From assembly GCA_013824265.1 (NCBI GenBank), contig PNNO01000005.1:292692-356691 (forward strand): a stretch of 64,000 nucleotides of DNA. Direction: 5' to 3'. The notes below the pieces were generated by a model that saw only the letters and a program-made list of their open reading frames with translations, was not told the origin of the DNA and did not search any database. The position numbers and the translations under genes were made by a program. Of this stretch, positions 52,282 through 61,377 are shown piece by piece. This stretch comes from a bacterium. GTDB taxonomy: Bacteria > Patescibacteriota > Gracilibacteria > UBA1369 > PNNO01. Every line of letters starts with the position of its first letter. Position 1 is the first letter of the stretch.

Positions 52282-52788
52282 ATGAATATGCAATTGATAC
52301 AACAAATCGGGAAGAAATCCATGAAAAAGGTTCCTGATATAAGAACTGGTAGCACTGTAAAGGTTCATCAAAGAATCAAAGAAGGAAACAAGGAGAGAAT
52401 CCAGATCTTTGAAGGGCTTGTTATTGCCGTTAGTGCCAGTTTTGGTCCTAACAAGACTTTTACTGTAAGAAAAGTGGTTGGTGGAATTGGAGTGGAGAAG
52501 GTTTTCCCTCTACATTCAACAAATATCACTAAAATCCAGATTACGAAAACATCTGATGTAAGAAGGTCAAAGCTTTATTACATGAGAAAACGTTCAGGTA
52601 AGTCTGCTCGTCTTAAGGAGAAGCATATTTCAGAAGAGAAAGATGTTATTGAAGATATTGTTGAAGAAGCTCCGGTAGAGGAGGTGGTTACTGAAGTGGT
52701 TGAAACTGCTGCGCCTGCGGAAGAAGTTGTTGCTGAGGCTGTTGCCGAAGTTCCTGCTGAAGTGGAGGCTCCTGCAGAGAAGGCTTAA
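52282..52788 (+). CDS. rplS: Ribosomal protein L19 with acidic C-terminal extension
   Basis: 168 residues from the Met at 52282. Core bL19 (about 1-115): [51 protein letters not shown] and [20 protein letters not shown]. The last 50 residues form a Glu/Val/Ala-rich tail ([20 protein letters not shown]) not found in typical L19. It lies at the subunit interface bridge; the tail would be exposed. Upstream of rnhB, the frequent bacterial order. Confidence 0.95.
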   Translation: MNMQLIQQIGKKSMKKVPDIRTGSTVKVHQRIKEGNKERIQIFEGLVIAVSASFGPNKTFTVRKVVGGIGVEKVFPLHSTNITKIQITKTSDVRRSKLYYMRKRSGKSARLKEKHISEEKDVIEDIVEEAPVEEVVTEVVETAAPAEEVVAEAVAEVPAEVEAPAEKA

Positions 52789-52800
52789 ATCAAACTTATT

Positions 52801-53406
52801 ATGAGGATCCATCCTTTAGAGGTAAAACTTAAAAAGGATGGATTTTCTTTTGTAGCCGGGATTGATGAGGCGGGAAGGGGTCCTTGGGCCGGCCCGCTTG
52901 TTTCTGCTGCGGTTATTTTGCCGTTTGGAGTAAGAATTCCGGGCTTGAACGACTCGAAGAAATTGAGCGCTGCTCAAAGGGAGGCTTTATTTGGAATAAT
53001 CTTGAAAAAGGGGGTTGTAGGTATTGGAATTGTGTCGTCATTTGATATAGACAAGCATGGGTTGACAAAAGCCTTGAATGTGTCATACCAAAGAGCTATT
53101 TCGGGGTTGTCTAGACAGCCGGAATATGTTCTTATAGATGGTATTGGGAAGTATGGCCTGGGGTGCCCGTATTCGACGATAATAAAAGGGGATTCAAAGG
53201 TTAAATCAATAGCCGCGGCATCAGTGGTGGCAAAGGTTGTAAGGGATTTTATCATGGAAATTTATGGTAAAAAGTACCCGGAATATGGCTTTGGGAAGCA
53301 CAAAGGTTATGGTACAAGACACCATGTGGAAAATTTGGTAAAATACGGCTGTTGCGATATTCATAGGCGGAGTTTTAAGCCTGTTAATGAGGTAATCAAT
53401 GGATGA
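52801..53406 (+). CDS. rnhB: Ribonuclease HII
   Basis: 201 residues. Cuts the RNA strand of RNA-DNA hybrids. Motifs: AGIDEAGRGPWAGPLVSAAV with the catalytic D-E pair, LNDSKKLSAAQRE, GIGIVSSFDIDKHGL, LIDGIGKY and SIAAASVVAKVVRD; the final catalytic Asp is in VVRDFIM. Follows rplS by 12 bp; overlaps the next gene by 8 bp. Confidence 0.96.
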   Translation: MRIHPLEVKLKKDGFSFVAGIDEAGRGPWAGPLVSAAVILPFGVRIPGLNDSKKLSAAQREALFGIILKKGVVGIGIVSSFDIDKHGLTKALNVSYQRAISGLSRQPEYVLIDGIGKYGLGCPYSTIIKGDSKVKSIAAASVVAKVVRDFIMEIYGKKYPEYGFGKHKGYGTRHHVENLVKYGCCDIHRRSFKPVNEVING

Positions 53407-54541
53407 TAAGATGAAAAAATATGTGATTTGCGGACATTATGGCGTTACCAACCTTGGGGACGAGGCTATTGGAATTGGGCTTATTCAGGCCATAAAAGAG
53501 GCTAATCCGGGTCACGAAGTTGTTGTTTTGAGCTATGACAAGGACAGGTCAAAGGCATTTTATGATAAGTATTTGCCGGAATTTGGCGTTAAAACGGCGT
53601 ATCTTGTTCCGTTGGGTATAAGGTCGTTTTTTAGGGGAATCTTCAAAGGAGGGCTTAAAAACACCATAAAACAGATTAAATCGTGTGATAGGTTTATTCT
53701 TGGTGGAGGCGGTCTTTTTACGGATGAAAGGCTTTATGCAGTGTTTTTGTGGGGTTTGCAGGCATTTTTTGCATTGTGGCTTGGAAAGCCGCTTTATCTA
53801 ATCGGACATAGCGTAGGTCCGCTTAAAACAAGGGTGGGGAAGTGGGTCGTTAAGAAGATTTTTAATAAGGCTGAGTTTATTTCTGTTCGGGACAGTGACT
53901 CGAAAATGGTTTTGGAGGGGTGCGGGGTGAAGAAGGAAATTCATGTGCTTTGCGACCTTGCAATGATGGTAAATCTGCCGAATAAAAAAATAGTACAAAA
54001 TGATCCGAACAAGTACTTTGTTTTAACTTTTCGCGATTGGGACGAGAAGTTGGGGGAAATGAATAAAAAAATAGTACAGGCTGTTTCAGAGATAGTGGAG
54101 AAATATAAGTTGAGACCAGTATTTATCCCATTTCAGCTCGTCAAGGAAAATGACACGGAGGTGTTGAATAAAAAAATAGTACAAAACGGAAGTTTGGAGA
54201 AAATTGTTATACAAAGCTATCAGGATAATATTTTTGAAATTTTGGAGCAAATCAGGGGGGCGAAATTCGTGGTGGGAGTTAGACTCCATTCGCTCATTTT
54301 TTCTTCAATTGTTGGGACCCCGTTTGTGGGAATTTCTTATTCCAAAAAAGTTGAAAATTTTATGGATGAAGTGGGGCTTGGAAAATATTGTTTGAAAAAT
54401 AATGAATTTGATGGGGATTTGCTTGAGTCAAAAATAGAGGGAATGATCAAGGACTCAGCGCATATTCGTGAAATTTTGGCTAAAAATATTCCTTTGGCTA
54501 AAGAAAAGGCAAAAATCGTGCTTGGGAAAGTTCTAAAATAG
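53399..54541 (+). CDS. csaB: Polysaccharide pyruvyl transferase (CsaB-like)
   Basis: 380 residues; an alternative Met lies at 53411. N-terminus VICGHYGVTNLGDEAIGIGL with the G-x-x-N-x-G-D family pattern, then FILGGGGLFTD, LYLIGHSVGPLKTRVGKW, ISVRDSDS and the C-terminal VGVRLHSLIFSSIVGTPFVG (R-x-H region). CsaB adds pyruvate ketal to cell-wall polysaccharide so that SLH-domain S-layer proteins can bind. Three copies of NKKIVQ, encoded by an identical 18-mer, are an oddity. Last AT-rich gene before the GC-rich region. Confidence 0.85.
   Translation: MDDKMKKYVICGHYGVTNLGDEAIGIGLIQAIKEANPGHEVVVLSYDKDRSKAFYDKYLPEFGVKTAYLVPLGIRSFFRGIFKGGLKNTIKQIKSCDRFILGGGGLFTDERLYAVFLWGLQAFFALWLGKPLYLIGHSVGPLKTRVGKWVVKKIFNKAEFISVRDSDSKMVLEGCGVKKEIHVLCDLAMMVNLPNKKIVQNDPNKYFVLTFRDWDEKLGEMNKKIVQAVSEIVEKYKLRPVFIPFQLVKENDTEVLNKKIVQNGSLEKIVIQSYQDNIFEILEQIRGAKFVVGVRLHSLIFSSIVGTPFVGISYSKKVENFMDEVGLGKYCLKNNEFDGDLLESKIEGMIKDSAHIREILAKNIPLAKEKAKIVLGKVLK
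53980..54183 (+). repeat. Three identical 18-mers in frame within the CsaB-like gene
   Basis: GAATAAAAAAATAGTACA at 53980-53997, 54061-54078 and 54166-54183. Each encodes N-K-K-I-V-Q with identical codons, in a region otherwise without repeats. Confidence 0.75.
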
Positions 54542-54616
54542 TGTAATGAAACACGCTTTAGGGGATTTAAATGTATGGCTGTATTTGTTGTATTCCTTAA
54601 TGTAACTTAACGAAGC

Positions 54617-54645
54617 TTGACAAAATGGCCAGAATCTACTATGAT
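54617..54645 (+). promoter_or_regulatory. Promoter of the GC-rich gene set
   Basis: TTGACA, 17 bp, TATGAT, followed by TCACTCC. It sits in AT-rich DNA and gives a leader of about 290 nt before the ATG at 54943. The 401-bp gap (54542-54942) holds this promoter, a small hairpin (GCCTCT/AGAGGC at 54823-54841) and a 5-codon leader ORF. Confidence 0.7.
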
Positions 54646-54864
54646 TCACTCCAATTATTTTGTTATGATATGGTACATTATGGCGTTAACTAAATGAAAT
54701 CGGTGCTAACGGAGGTCTGGAAATCCGGATTTTCTTAGTGATTTTATTTGGCAGCCATAGGCCATCATACGCAGATAGTTGCGATGCTTGACAATTAGTT
54801 GCGGATATTTATTTTTTACACCGCCTCTCGCGTAAAGAGGCTCAAAACAACAGAAAGGAGTAAG

Positions 54865-54882
54865 ATGGAGCTTTTTACGTAG
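54865..54882 (+). CDS. Possible 5-codon leader ORF
   Basis: AAAGGAG (54854-54860) precedes ATG-GAG-CTT-TTT-ACG-TAG, a 5-residue peptide MELFT. The hairpin at 54823-54841 lies just upstream. It could be an upstream ORF tuning the next gene, or chance; native genes here lack Shine-Dalgarno sequences, so this belongs to the GC-rich set. Confidence 0.3.
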   Translation: MELFT

Positions 54883-54942
54883 AGAGGTTAAATTTTTGTT
54901 TAAGGTTTTTCAACGGCTTTAGAAAGCCAAAGGAGACTGATC

Positions 54943-56094
54943 ATGAAACAGGTTCTTTTCACCATCATCGTGGCCATTGTGGCCTTCACCGGCTTTGGCG
55001 GAAACGCCGAGGCGCAAACCAAAAACAACAAAACCTGCCTGATCTACCGCGGTGCGGGGGGTGAGGCCGTCTTCCCGGGGTGGCCCGGGGAGAAGAGCGC
55101 CAAATTGGAGGTGGAGAAGGCCATCACGGTGTGGTTGAACGACAGCTGTGTCGAGCCGACCGTGACCATGGAGGGGGCGGGAGAGGTCAAGTTTCTCGTG
55201 GAAAAAGAGGATCTCTCGGAGCCCACTAATGTGGCCGTCGGATGGCGTGTGTTTTTCTGGACTATGGACCCGACTCAGGTTGGGAAAAAGGTCCGGGCGA
55301 CTATCCGGTCTGGACAAGAGGTGTGGACGGTGGAGATCACTGTCCACGAAAACCTCCTTGTGCTGGCGCGCAGCGCCGCCAAGGGCGCGGAAGAAGCGCA
55401 AATGACAGCGGACGAGGCCCAACGGAAGGCCGATTCGGCACACGCCAAGGCGGACAACGCCAAGGTGGTCGCTGATGAAGCCAAATCCGTGGCCGACGAG
55501 GCTCACAAGAACGCCGGCGGGACCGGGGGAAAACGGGATTTCGAGTTCATTCTCAGTCCCATGATCTCCATGGAGTCGCCGGGACGTGAAGGATACGGTA
55601 TGGCGCTCGGCGTCAACACTATCCTCAGCAAGTTCGGGAGCCGCGGAATGTTCCAGCTGGGAGCTTCGGGCCGGTTGTCATGGCATTACTATGAGTTGGA
55701 GGTGATTGGCCTCGCTCAGAACGCCGACATAATGGCGAGCGAGTTCGATACTCTCGCCATGGGCCTTCTCCGCCTGCGGCCCAGAAACTGGGTCGCGTTC
55801 GATCTGGAGAGCGGGTTCGGACTGCGTATATTCACGCACGACGATGCCGTGACGCTCCAAAACCAGGAGCTGATGATCCAAGGTGTGGAGGGCCGCGTGG
55901 CCTTCCATCCGGTATGGGCGGCGAACTTGGGGGTGAAATTCTACCTCCACCAGAGCCTCTTTCTCGGCGTTCAATACGGAACGACGGTGTCTTTGACCCG
56001 TCAAGTTCAAAATCCGAACGCGGAAGGAGGTTTGCCCGATAAGGCGAACGTGTGGAATCACTTCCTGATGTTTTCGCTGGGTTTTTCACTCTAA
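54943..56094 (+). CDS. Outer-membrane-like barrel protein with coiled-coil stalk
   Basis: 383 residues. Strong Shine-Dalgarno AAAGGAG before the start; signal peptide FTIIVAIVAFTGFGGNAEA. An N-terminal beta domain (about 25-140), a helical stalk with DEAQRKADSAHAKADNAK-type heptads (about 145-190), and a C-terminal region of alternating hydrophobic strands (about 195-383), ending FLMFSLGFSL, like a beta-barrel with aromatic termini. This is a Gram-negative design. GC-rich codons unlike the flanks suggest transfer from another phylum. CPR cells are not known to have an outer membrane. Confidence 0.65.
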   Translation: MKQVLFTIIVAIVAFTGFGGNAEAQTKNNKTCLIYRGAGGEAVFPGWPGEKSAKLEVEKAITVWLNDSCVEPTVTMEGAGEVKFLVEKEDLSEPTNVAVGWRVFFWTMDPTQVGKKVRATIRSGQEVWTVEITVHENLLVLARSAAKGAEEAQMTADEAQRKADSAHAKADNAKVVADEAKSVADEAHKNAGGTGGKRDFEFILSPMISMESPGREGYGMALGVNTILSKFGSRGMFQLGASGRLSWHYYELEVIGLAQNADIMASEFDTLAMGLLRLRPRNWVAFDLESGFGLRIFTHDDAVTLQNQELMIQGVEGRVAFHPVWAANLGVKFYLHQSLFLGVQYGTTVSLTRQVQNPNAEGGLPDKANVWNHFLMFSLGFSL

Positions 56095-56146
56095 CTAACT
56101 TCAACAAACTCAACAACCCCGGCCGGTGGCCGGAAAGGAAACTGCC

Positions 56147-59100
56147 ATGAAACGGTTTTATCTCATGATCCTGGTTCTCAGCCTGCTGGCTGGGAGCTGC
56201 AACAATGACAAAGGCGGTGCTTCTACGAAGACCTGCCTTAACCCCAACGACCCCAGCTGTAACGTGACGCCGGTGTGCGGGAACGATGTGTGCGAGGCGG
56301 GAGAGACCAATGTGTCTTGCCCCGCGGACTGTACTCTGACCACCTGCGGCAACGGCGTGTGCGACAACGGCGAGGACAGCACCAGCTGTCCGAGCGACTG
56401 CGATCCTGTCTCTGTCTGCGGCAACGGGACTTGCGAAGCCGGTGAAAACCAGCTGAGCTGCCCCGCGGACTGCAGCGGTACCTGCGGGGACGGAGTCTGT
56501 CAGTCGGACGAGACGGTCGAAGGCTGTCCGAACGACTGCGGCACCTGCGTCTCCGGGAACACCCGCCTCTGCGGGGTTTCCAACCTTGGTGTCTGTCGGT
56601 ACGGGTCTCAGACCTGCACTGAAGGCGCCTGGGGAGAGTGCATCGGGGCCGTCGGGCCGGACCTCACGGAGGTCTGTGACGGGCAGGACAACGACTGCGA
56701 CGGGCTCGTGGACAACGGCCCGAACTGCCCGTGCGTGATCGGGTCCACACGTCTGTGTGGCTCGAACATCGGGCAGTGCAATAACGGGATCCAGTCCTGC
56801 GAGGACGACGGTAGCGGTAACGCTATCTGGGGTGCTACCTGCGACGGCGCAGTCGGTCCCACCCCCGAGATGTGCAACGGGCTGGACGATGATTGCAACG
56901 GCGTCTCTGACGACGCCATCGGGTGCCAGTGTGTGCCCAGTGAAGCCCGTCCGTGTGGAAGCAATGTGGGAGAATGTTCCTACGGCACGCAAGCCTGTTT
57001 GCCTTCGGGTATCTGGGCGAGCGTGTGCGTGAACGCGATTCTTCCCTCCACCGAGGTCTGCGATAGCCTGGACAACGACTGCAACGGCAGCGTTGATGAG
57101 GGTATCGGGTGCCAATGCACTCCGGCCTCGAACCGTGTGTGTGGAAGCAACGTAGGAGAATGCTCCTACGGTATGCAGACCTGCGGTGTGGCCGGTATCT
57201 GGGGCGTGTGCGCCGACCAGATTCTCCCCTCGGTCGAGCTCTGCGATGGGCTCGATAACGATTGCAACGGCGCCGTAGATGACGGTGTCGGGTGCCAGTG
57301 CACCAACGGCAGCACTCGCGTCTGTGGCACGGCCACGGGCGAGTGTCGGACGGGGATTCAATCCTGCTCCGCTGGCGTTTGGGGTGCCTGTAACGGGCAA
57401 GTGGTAGCGGTGAACGAGGTCTGTGATGGCCTCGACAACGACTGCAACGGACTGGCCGATGAAGGCCAGAACTGCCAGTGCGAAGCGGGGGACACGCGTC
57501 CCTGCGGTAGCATGGTGGGGCAGTGCCGTCCCGGGACCCAGAGCTGCGTCGCCGACGGGCTCGGGGGCTTCGTGTGGGATTCCAATTGCGTGGGTCAGGT
57601 CGGTCCGTCCGCCGAAGTGTGTGACGATCGCGACAACGACTGCAATGGGGCTCCCGATGACGGGATCCTCTGTTCCTGCACCCCCGGATCCACCCGCACC
57701 TGTGGGGTGAATACGGGCTCCTGCGAAGCTGGTAACCAGCTTTGTCAGGCAGACTATACCTGGGGACCCTGTGCCGGGGCGATTTGGCCCAGCACGGAAA
57801 CGTGTAACAACCTTGATGACGACTGCAACGGCAGCGTCGACGACAATATTCTCTGCCCCTGCCAGCCGGGCTCCGTGCGCACCTGCGGCTCCGCCGTGGG
57901 GACGTGCGAAACCGGCAGCCAGACTTGTCTGGCAAGCTTTTCCTGGGGCGCCTGTACGGGCGCCGTGGGGCCTGGTACCGAGATCTGCAACGGCCTCGAT
58001 GACGACTGCAACGGGGCGATCGATGACGGCATCAACTGTCAGTGCGTCGTGGGATCGACCCGCCAGTGCGGGAGCAACTTGGGTACCTGCTCGAAGGGGA
58101 CCCAGACCTGCCTCCTGAACGCCGGGACCGGCGAGACCTACTGGTCCGCCACCTGTTCCGGCCAGACCGTCCCCGTGGGGGAGGTCTGTGACGGACTGGA
58201 CAATGACTGCAACGGCGCTGTAGATGATGGGATCCTCTGTCCCTGTGTGGTGGGGAGCACCCGTCTCTGCGGTTCCGCGATCGGTCAGTGCGTGCCCGGG
58301 ACTCAGAGTTGTGTCCTGGTGGGCTCCTTCACTCAGTGGGGGGCTTGCACCGACATGGTTCTCCCAAGCGCGGAAACGTGCAACGGCTTGGATGATGACT
58401 GCAACGGCACCCCCGATGACTCGGGGCTCTGTCAGTGCAATCCGAACGAGACCCGCGTCTGCGGGTCCAACGTGGGCGAGTGTTCCTTCGGGACACAAAC
58501 CTGTGGTTCGGACGGCATCTGGCTTCCGCTGTGCGCGATGGCAATCGGCCCCTCTGCCGAAATCTGTGATGGCAGGGATAATGATTGCAACGGAGCCGTG
58601 GATGACGGTCAAAACTGCCAGTGCAACGCTGGCGACGAGACTGTCTGCGGGTCCGCGGTCGGATCGTGTCAGCAGGGAACGAGAGTGTGCCTGCCCTCCG
58701 GGGTTTGGGACACCACCTGCTCCGGCATGGTTCTGCCGGCCCCTGAAACCTGTAACGGCCTTGACGACGATTGCAATGGCAGCGTCGACGACGGCATCGG
58801 TTGTCAGTGCATTCCGGGTTCGACCCGGATGTGCGGCACCAATGTCGGCGAGTGTCAGCAGGGCGTTCAGGTTTGTAATATCAACGGTCTCGGATGGGGC
58901 GCCTGCACCGGTGGTGTGGGTCCCGTGCTCGAGATCTGCGACGGATACGACAACGACTGCAACGGGTTGACTGATGAAGGCATCAATTGCCAATGTCAGC
59001 CCGGGCAGACCAAGCTCTGCGGGTCCAACCTCGGCGAATGCGAGATGGGGATCCAGAGCTGCGTTTCCGACGGTTTCGGCGGATTCGTCTGGGGCGGTGT

Positions 59101-60127
59101 GTGTGTCGGGGAAGCCGTGCCCTCTTCTGAGGTGTGCGACGGCTACGATAATGATTGTAACGGTGTCTCTGACGACGCCATCGGCTGCCAGTGTATTCCG
59201 GGCGAGTCCCGGGTATGCGGCAGCAACGAAGGCATTTGTAGCTTCGGCACGCAGACCTGCGTCGGCGGGATCTGGGCCTCCACCTGTGTGGGCGGAACCG
59301 GTCCGGTCGATGAAATCTGCGACGGCTACGACAACGACTGCAACGGCTCCATCGACGATGGAGTGGTGTGCCAGTGTGTGTTCGGGTCGGTGCGACCCTG
59401 CGGCTCTGCCGTGGGCGAGTGCCGGCAAGGAACGCAAGACTGTCTCTTCAATATCGTGACGGGCGAAACCTACTGGAGCCCGGTTTGCTCCGGCTCTGTG
59501 ATTCCGGTGCCCGAGACCTGCGATGGTCGAGACAATGACTGCAACGGAGCGGTCGATGAGAACTGCACATGCCTGCCGGGTTCGACCCGGGTGTGCGGCT
59601 CTTCCATCGGCCAGTGCTCCTTCGGCACCCAGACGTGTACGGCGGCTGGTGTCTGGGGCGCGACCTGTGCGGGCGCGGTCATTCCGAGTGCCGAACTGTG
59701 CGATGCGGTCGATAACGACTGCAACGGCGTGATCGATGAAGGGTGTTCCTGCCTGAATGGCAGCACCCGTCCGTGCGGTTCCTCCGTCGGTGAATGCCGG
59801 CAGGGGACTCAGACCTGCTCGAGTGGGGTCTGGGGTCTCTGTGTCGGATCGATTGGGCCCGTGTTCGACGGCCCCCCGACGACCTGCGACAGTCGGGATA
59901 ACGACTGCAACGGCATCGTGGATGATGCCTGCGGCTGCGTTTCCGGGACCACGTCCCGGTGCGGCAGCGATGAGGGAGAGTGCAGGGCAGGGACGAGTAC
60001 CTGCACCGGCGGGTTCTGGGGTGTCTGCGTCGGTTACGTAGGCCCCACCGCAGAGATCTGCGGTAACCTCCGCGACGAGAACTGCAACGGCATCGCGGAC
60101 GATCCGGGTGTCTGCCCTTTTCCTTAG
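56147..60127 (+). CDS. Giant Cys-rich lipoprotein with MopE-type metal-binding repeats (5' part, frameshifted)
   Basis: 1326 residues from the Met at 56147, preceded by GGAAAGGAAA. Signal and lipobox: MKRFYLMILVLSLLAGSC. Four C-G-x-x-x-C-x-x-G-E-x-x-x-x-C-P-x-D-C repeats come first, then 19 copies of the MopE motif (E-[IVT]-C-[DN]-G-[LYR]-D-[ND]-D-C-N-G-x-x-D-[DE]), each in a unit of roughly 60-70 residues with C-G-S-x-x-G-x-C and G-T-Q-x-C. In methanotroph MopE this motif region is linked to copper binding. The frame stops at a TAG right after FP, while the next frame continues the same domain style. Confidence 0.85.
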   Translation: MKRFYLMILVLSLLAGSCNNDKGGASTKTCLNPNDPSCNVTPVCGNDVCEAGETNVSCPADCTLTTCGNGVCDNGEDSTSCPSDCDPVSVCGNGTCEAGENQLSCPADCSGTCGDGVCQSDETVEGCPNDCGTCVSGNTRLCGVSNLGVCRYGSQTCTEGAWGECIGAVGPDLTEVCDGQDNDCDGLVDNGPNCPCVIGSTRLCGSNIGQCNNGIQSCEDDGSGNAIWGATCDGAVGPTPEMCNGLDDDCNGVSDDAIGCQCVPSEARPCGSNVGECSYGTQACLPSGIWASVCVNAILPSTEVCDSLDNDCNGSVDEGIGCQCTPASNRVCGSNVGECSYGMQTCGVAGIWGVCADQILPSVELCDGLDNDCNGAVDDGVGCQCTNGSTRVCGTATGECRTGIQSCSAGVWGACNGQVVAVNEVCDGLDNDCNGLADEGQNCQCEAGDTRPCGSMVGQCRPGTQSCVADGLGGFVWDSNCVGQVGPSAEVCDDRDNDCNGAPDDGILCSCTPGSTRTCGVNTGSCEAGNQLCQADYTWGPCAGAIWPSTETCNNLDDDCNGSVDDNILCPCQPGSVRTCGSAVGTCETGSQTCLASFSWGACTGAVGPGTEICNGLDDDCNGAIDDGINCQCVVGSTRQCGSNLGTCSKGTQTCLLNAGTGETYWSATCSGQTVPVGEVCDGLDNDCNGAVDDGILCPCVVGSTRLCGSAIGQCVPGTQSCVLVGSFTQWGACTDMVLPSAETCNGLDDDCNGTPDDSGLCQCNPNETRVCGSNVGECSFGTQTCGSDGIWLPLCAMAIGPSAEICDGRDNDCNGAVDDGQNCQCNAGDETVCGSAVGSCQQGTRVCLPSGVWDTTCSGMVLPAPETCNGLDDDCNGSVDDGIGCQCIPGSTRMCGTNVGECQQGVQVCNINGLGWGACTGGVGPVLEICDGYDNDCNGLTDEGINCQCQPGQTKLCGSNLGECEMGIQSCVSDGFGGFVWGGVCVGEAVPSSEVCDGYDNDCNGVSDDAIGCQCIPGESRVCGSNEGICSFGTQTCVGGIWASTCVGGTGPVDEICDGYDNDCNGSIDDGVVCQCVFGSVRPCGSAVGECRQGTQDCLFNIVTGETYWSPVCSGSVIPVPETCDGRDNDCNGAVDENCTCLPGSTRVCGSSIGQCSFGTQTCTAAGVWGATCAGAVIPSAELCDAVDNDCNGVIDEGCSCLNGSTRPCGSSVGECRQGTQTCSSGVWGLCVGSIGPVFDGPPTTCDSRDNDCNGIVDDACGCVSGTTSRCGSDEGECRAGTSTCTGGFWGVCVGYVGPTAEICGNLRDENCNGIADDPGVCPFP

Positions 60128-61146
60128 ACGGTGATGGGGATGGCTGGACGGCCTGTGACTTCCCCCTCTCACCAGCGAGACCCGGCTGCGACTGCCAACC
60201 GGTAGAGCCTTCGCTCTATCCCGGATCCTCCTGCACGGTCCAGGGAGTATTCGGTCTCTGCCGCATAGGTTCTTATAACTGTGCGGTAGGTACTGGCACG
60301 TGTCAGCAGACGGTCTTCCCGGTCGCCGAGCTTTGCGACGGGAAAGACAACGACTGTGATGGAGCGCTCGATGATGGCAACCCCGGCGGGGGGGTCCTGT
60401 GTGCAACCGGCTTGCCGGGTATTTGCAACAACGGGACTACCAACTGCGCTGGGGGAGCGATCGTTTGCTCCCAAACCACGTTACCCCAGGTCGAAGCCTG
60501 CAACGGGCTCGACGACAACTGCAACGGGGTAACGGATGATGGCCTCGGGTCTACGACCTGCGGCCTCGGGGTCTGCGCGCACGTTCAACAGAACTGCGTG
60601 GGCGGTGTCCCCCGTACGTGCAACCCCTTCCAGGGCGCGTCTCTGGAGGTATGCAACGACGGTTTGGACAACGACTGCGACGGTTCTACGGACTGCGCGG
60701 ACTCCAACTGTAGTGCGAGCCCCTTCTGCCTTCTCCCCCTGGAGAACTGTGGCAACGGCGTGGACGACGACGGAGACGGCCTTATCGATTGCTTCGATGC
60801 GAACTGTGCGTTCGACCCCCTGTGTATGGGTGGCGTAGAGAACTGCACGAATGGCATCGACGACGATGGCGACCTCCTGATCGACTGCGCCGATTCGAAC
60901 TGCTCGATGGATCCTGCCTGTGCCGGTTTTGAAGTGTGCAACGACGGCATCGACAACGATGGAGATGGCTTCATCGACTGTATGGATGGAGCATGTCAGG
61001 CTGATTCCCGCTGCACACCTTTTTCGAGTCCAGGGGGTAGCATCCCGGGGCAATTATGTCCGACGTGGTTGCCCGCGCCATGTAATATCGGGCGCACGGC
61101 ACAGGTCACGCTTACCTGTAAGCCGATTGATCTCTCCTGCTACTAA
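60128..61146 (+). pseudogene. 3' part of the MopE-repeat gene, displaced by a -1 frameshift
   Basis: From about 60118 the other frame reads on without a stop as LDGDGDGWTACDF, two more MopE motifs (LCDGKDNDCDGALDDG, ACNGLDDNCNGVTDDG) and four D-N-D-G-D-G repeats (as in EVCNDGIDNDGDGFID), ending in the four-Cys tail at 61006-61143. The first ATG in this frame is at 60412. The shift lies in the C/T run CCCTTTTCC at about 60115-60123. It may be a sequencing or assembly error, a real mutation, or slippage; joined, the protein would be about 1,660 residues. Confidence 0.75.
61006..61143 (+). other. Conserved 46-residue four-Cys C-terminal tail, copy 1
   Basis: Last 46 residues of the MopE-repeat protein: C-T-P-F-x-S-P-G-G-S, LCPTWLP, GRTAQVTLTC and the ending DLSCY. 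It matches the tail at 62479-62616 at 39 of 46 positions, and its DNA is less GC-rich than the body of its gene. Confidence 0.85.
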
Positions 61147-61163
61147 AATCCGCAACTAATTGG

Positions 61164-61231
61164 CCGCTCTTTCATTCGTGAGAGAGCGGTTCCCACCTTT
61201 TCGAAGCCGACACAAATTCTGTGTCGGCTTC
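61164..61231 (+). terminator. Two hairpins after the GC-rich genes
   Basis: CCGCTCT/AGAGCGG with a 12-nt loop (61164-61189), then a 12-bp perfect stem GAAGCCGACACA/TGTGTCGGCTTC with a 5-nt loop (61203-61231) and TTCCCTA. The T-tract is weak, so termination is likely but not certain. Confidence 0.6.
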
Positions 61232-61318
61232 TTCCCTATACAAAGTTATATTTATTTCAAAAAGTAAAGTAATTAATTTCGCTCAAAGGAGTTATATCTA
61301 ATGTATTAAAAATAATGG

Positions 61319-61346
61319 TTGACAAAAAACAAAAAAAGTATAAAAT
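61319..61346 (+). promoter_or_regulatory. Promoter of the Asp-rich repeat gene
   Basis: TTGACA, 16 bp, TAAAAT, followed by TGCACTC; 31 bp before the ATG at 61378. Same layout as 54617 and 62740. Confidence 0.75.
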
Positions 61347-61377
61347 TGCACTCTTATAATCATAAAATTCTATAATT

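Noticed and set aside
55832..60406. Open frame of 1524 codons antisense to the MopE-repeat gene
   Set aside because: It is a shadow of a repetitive GC-rich gene: low-complexity Ala/Gly/Val/Asp/His repeats, no signal or start context, and the sense frame has clear domains and Shine-Dalgarno.
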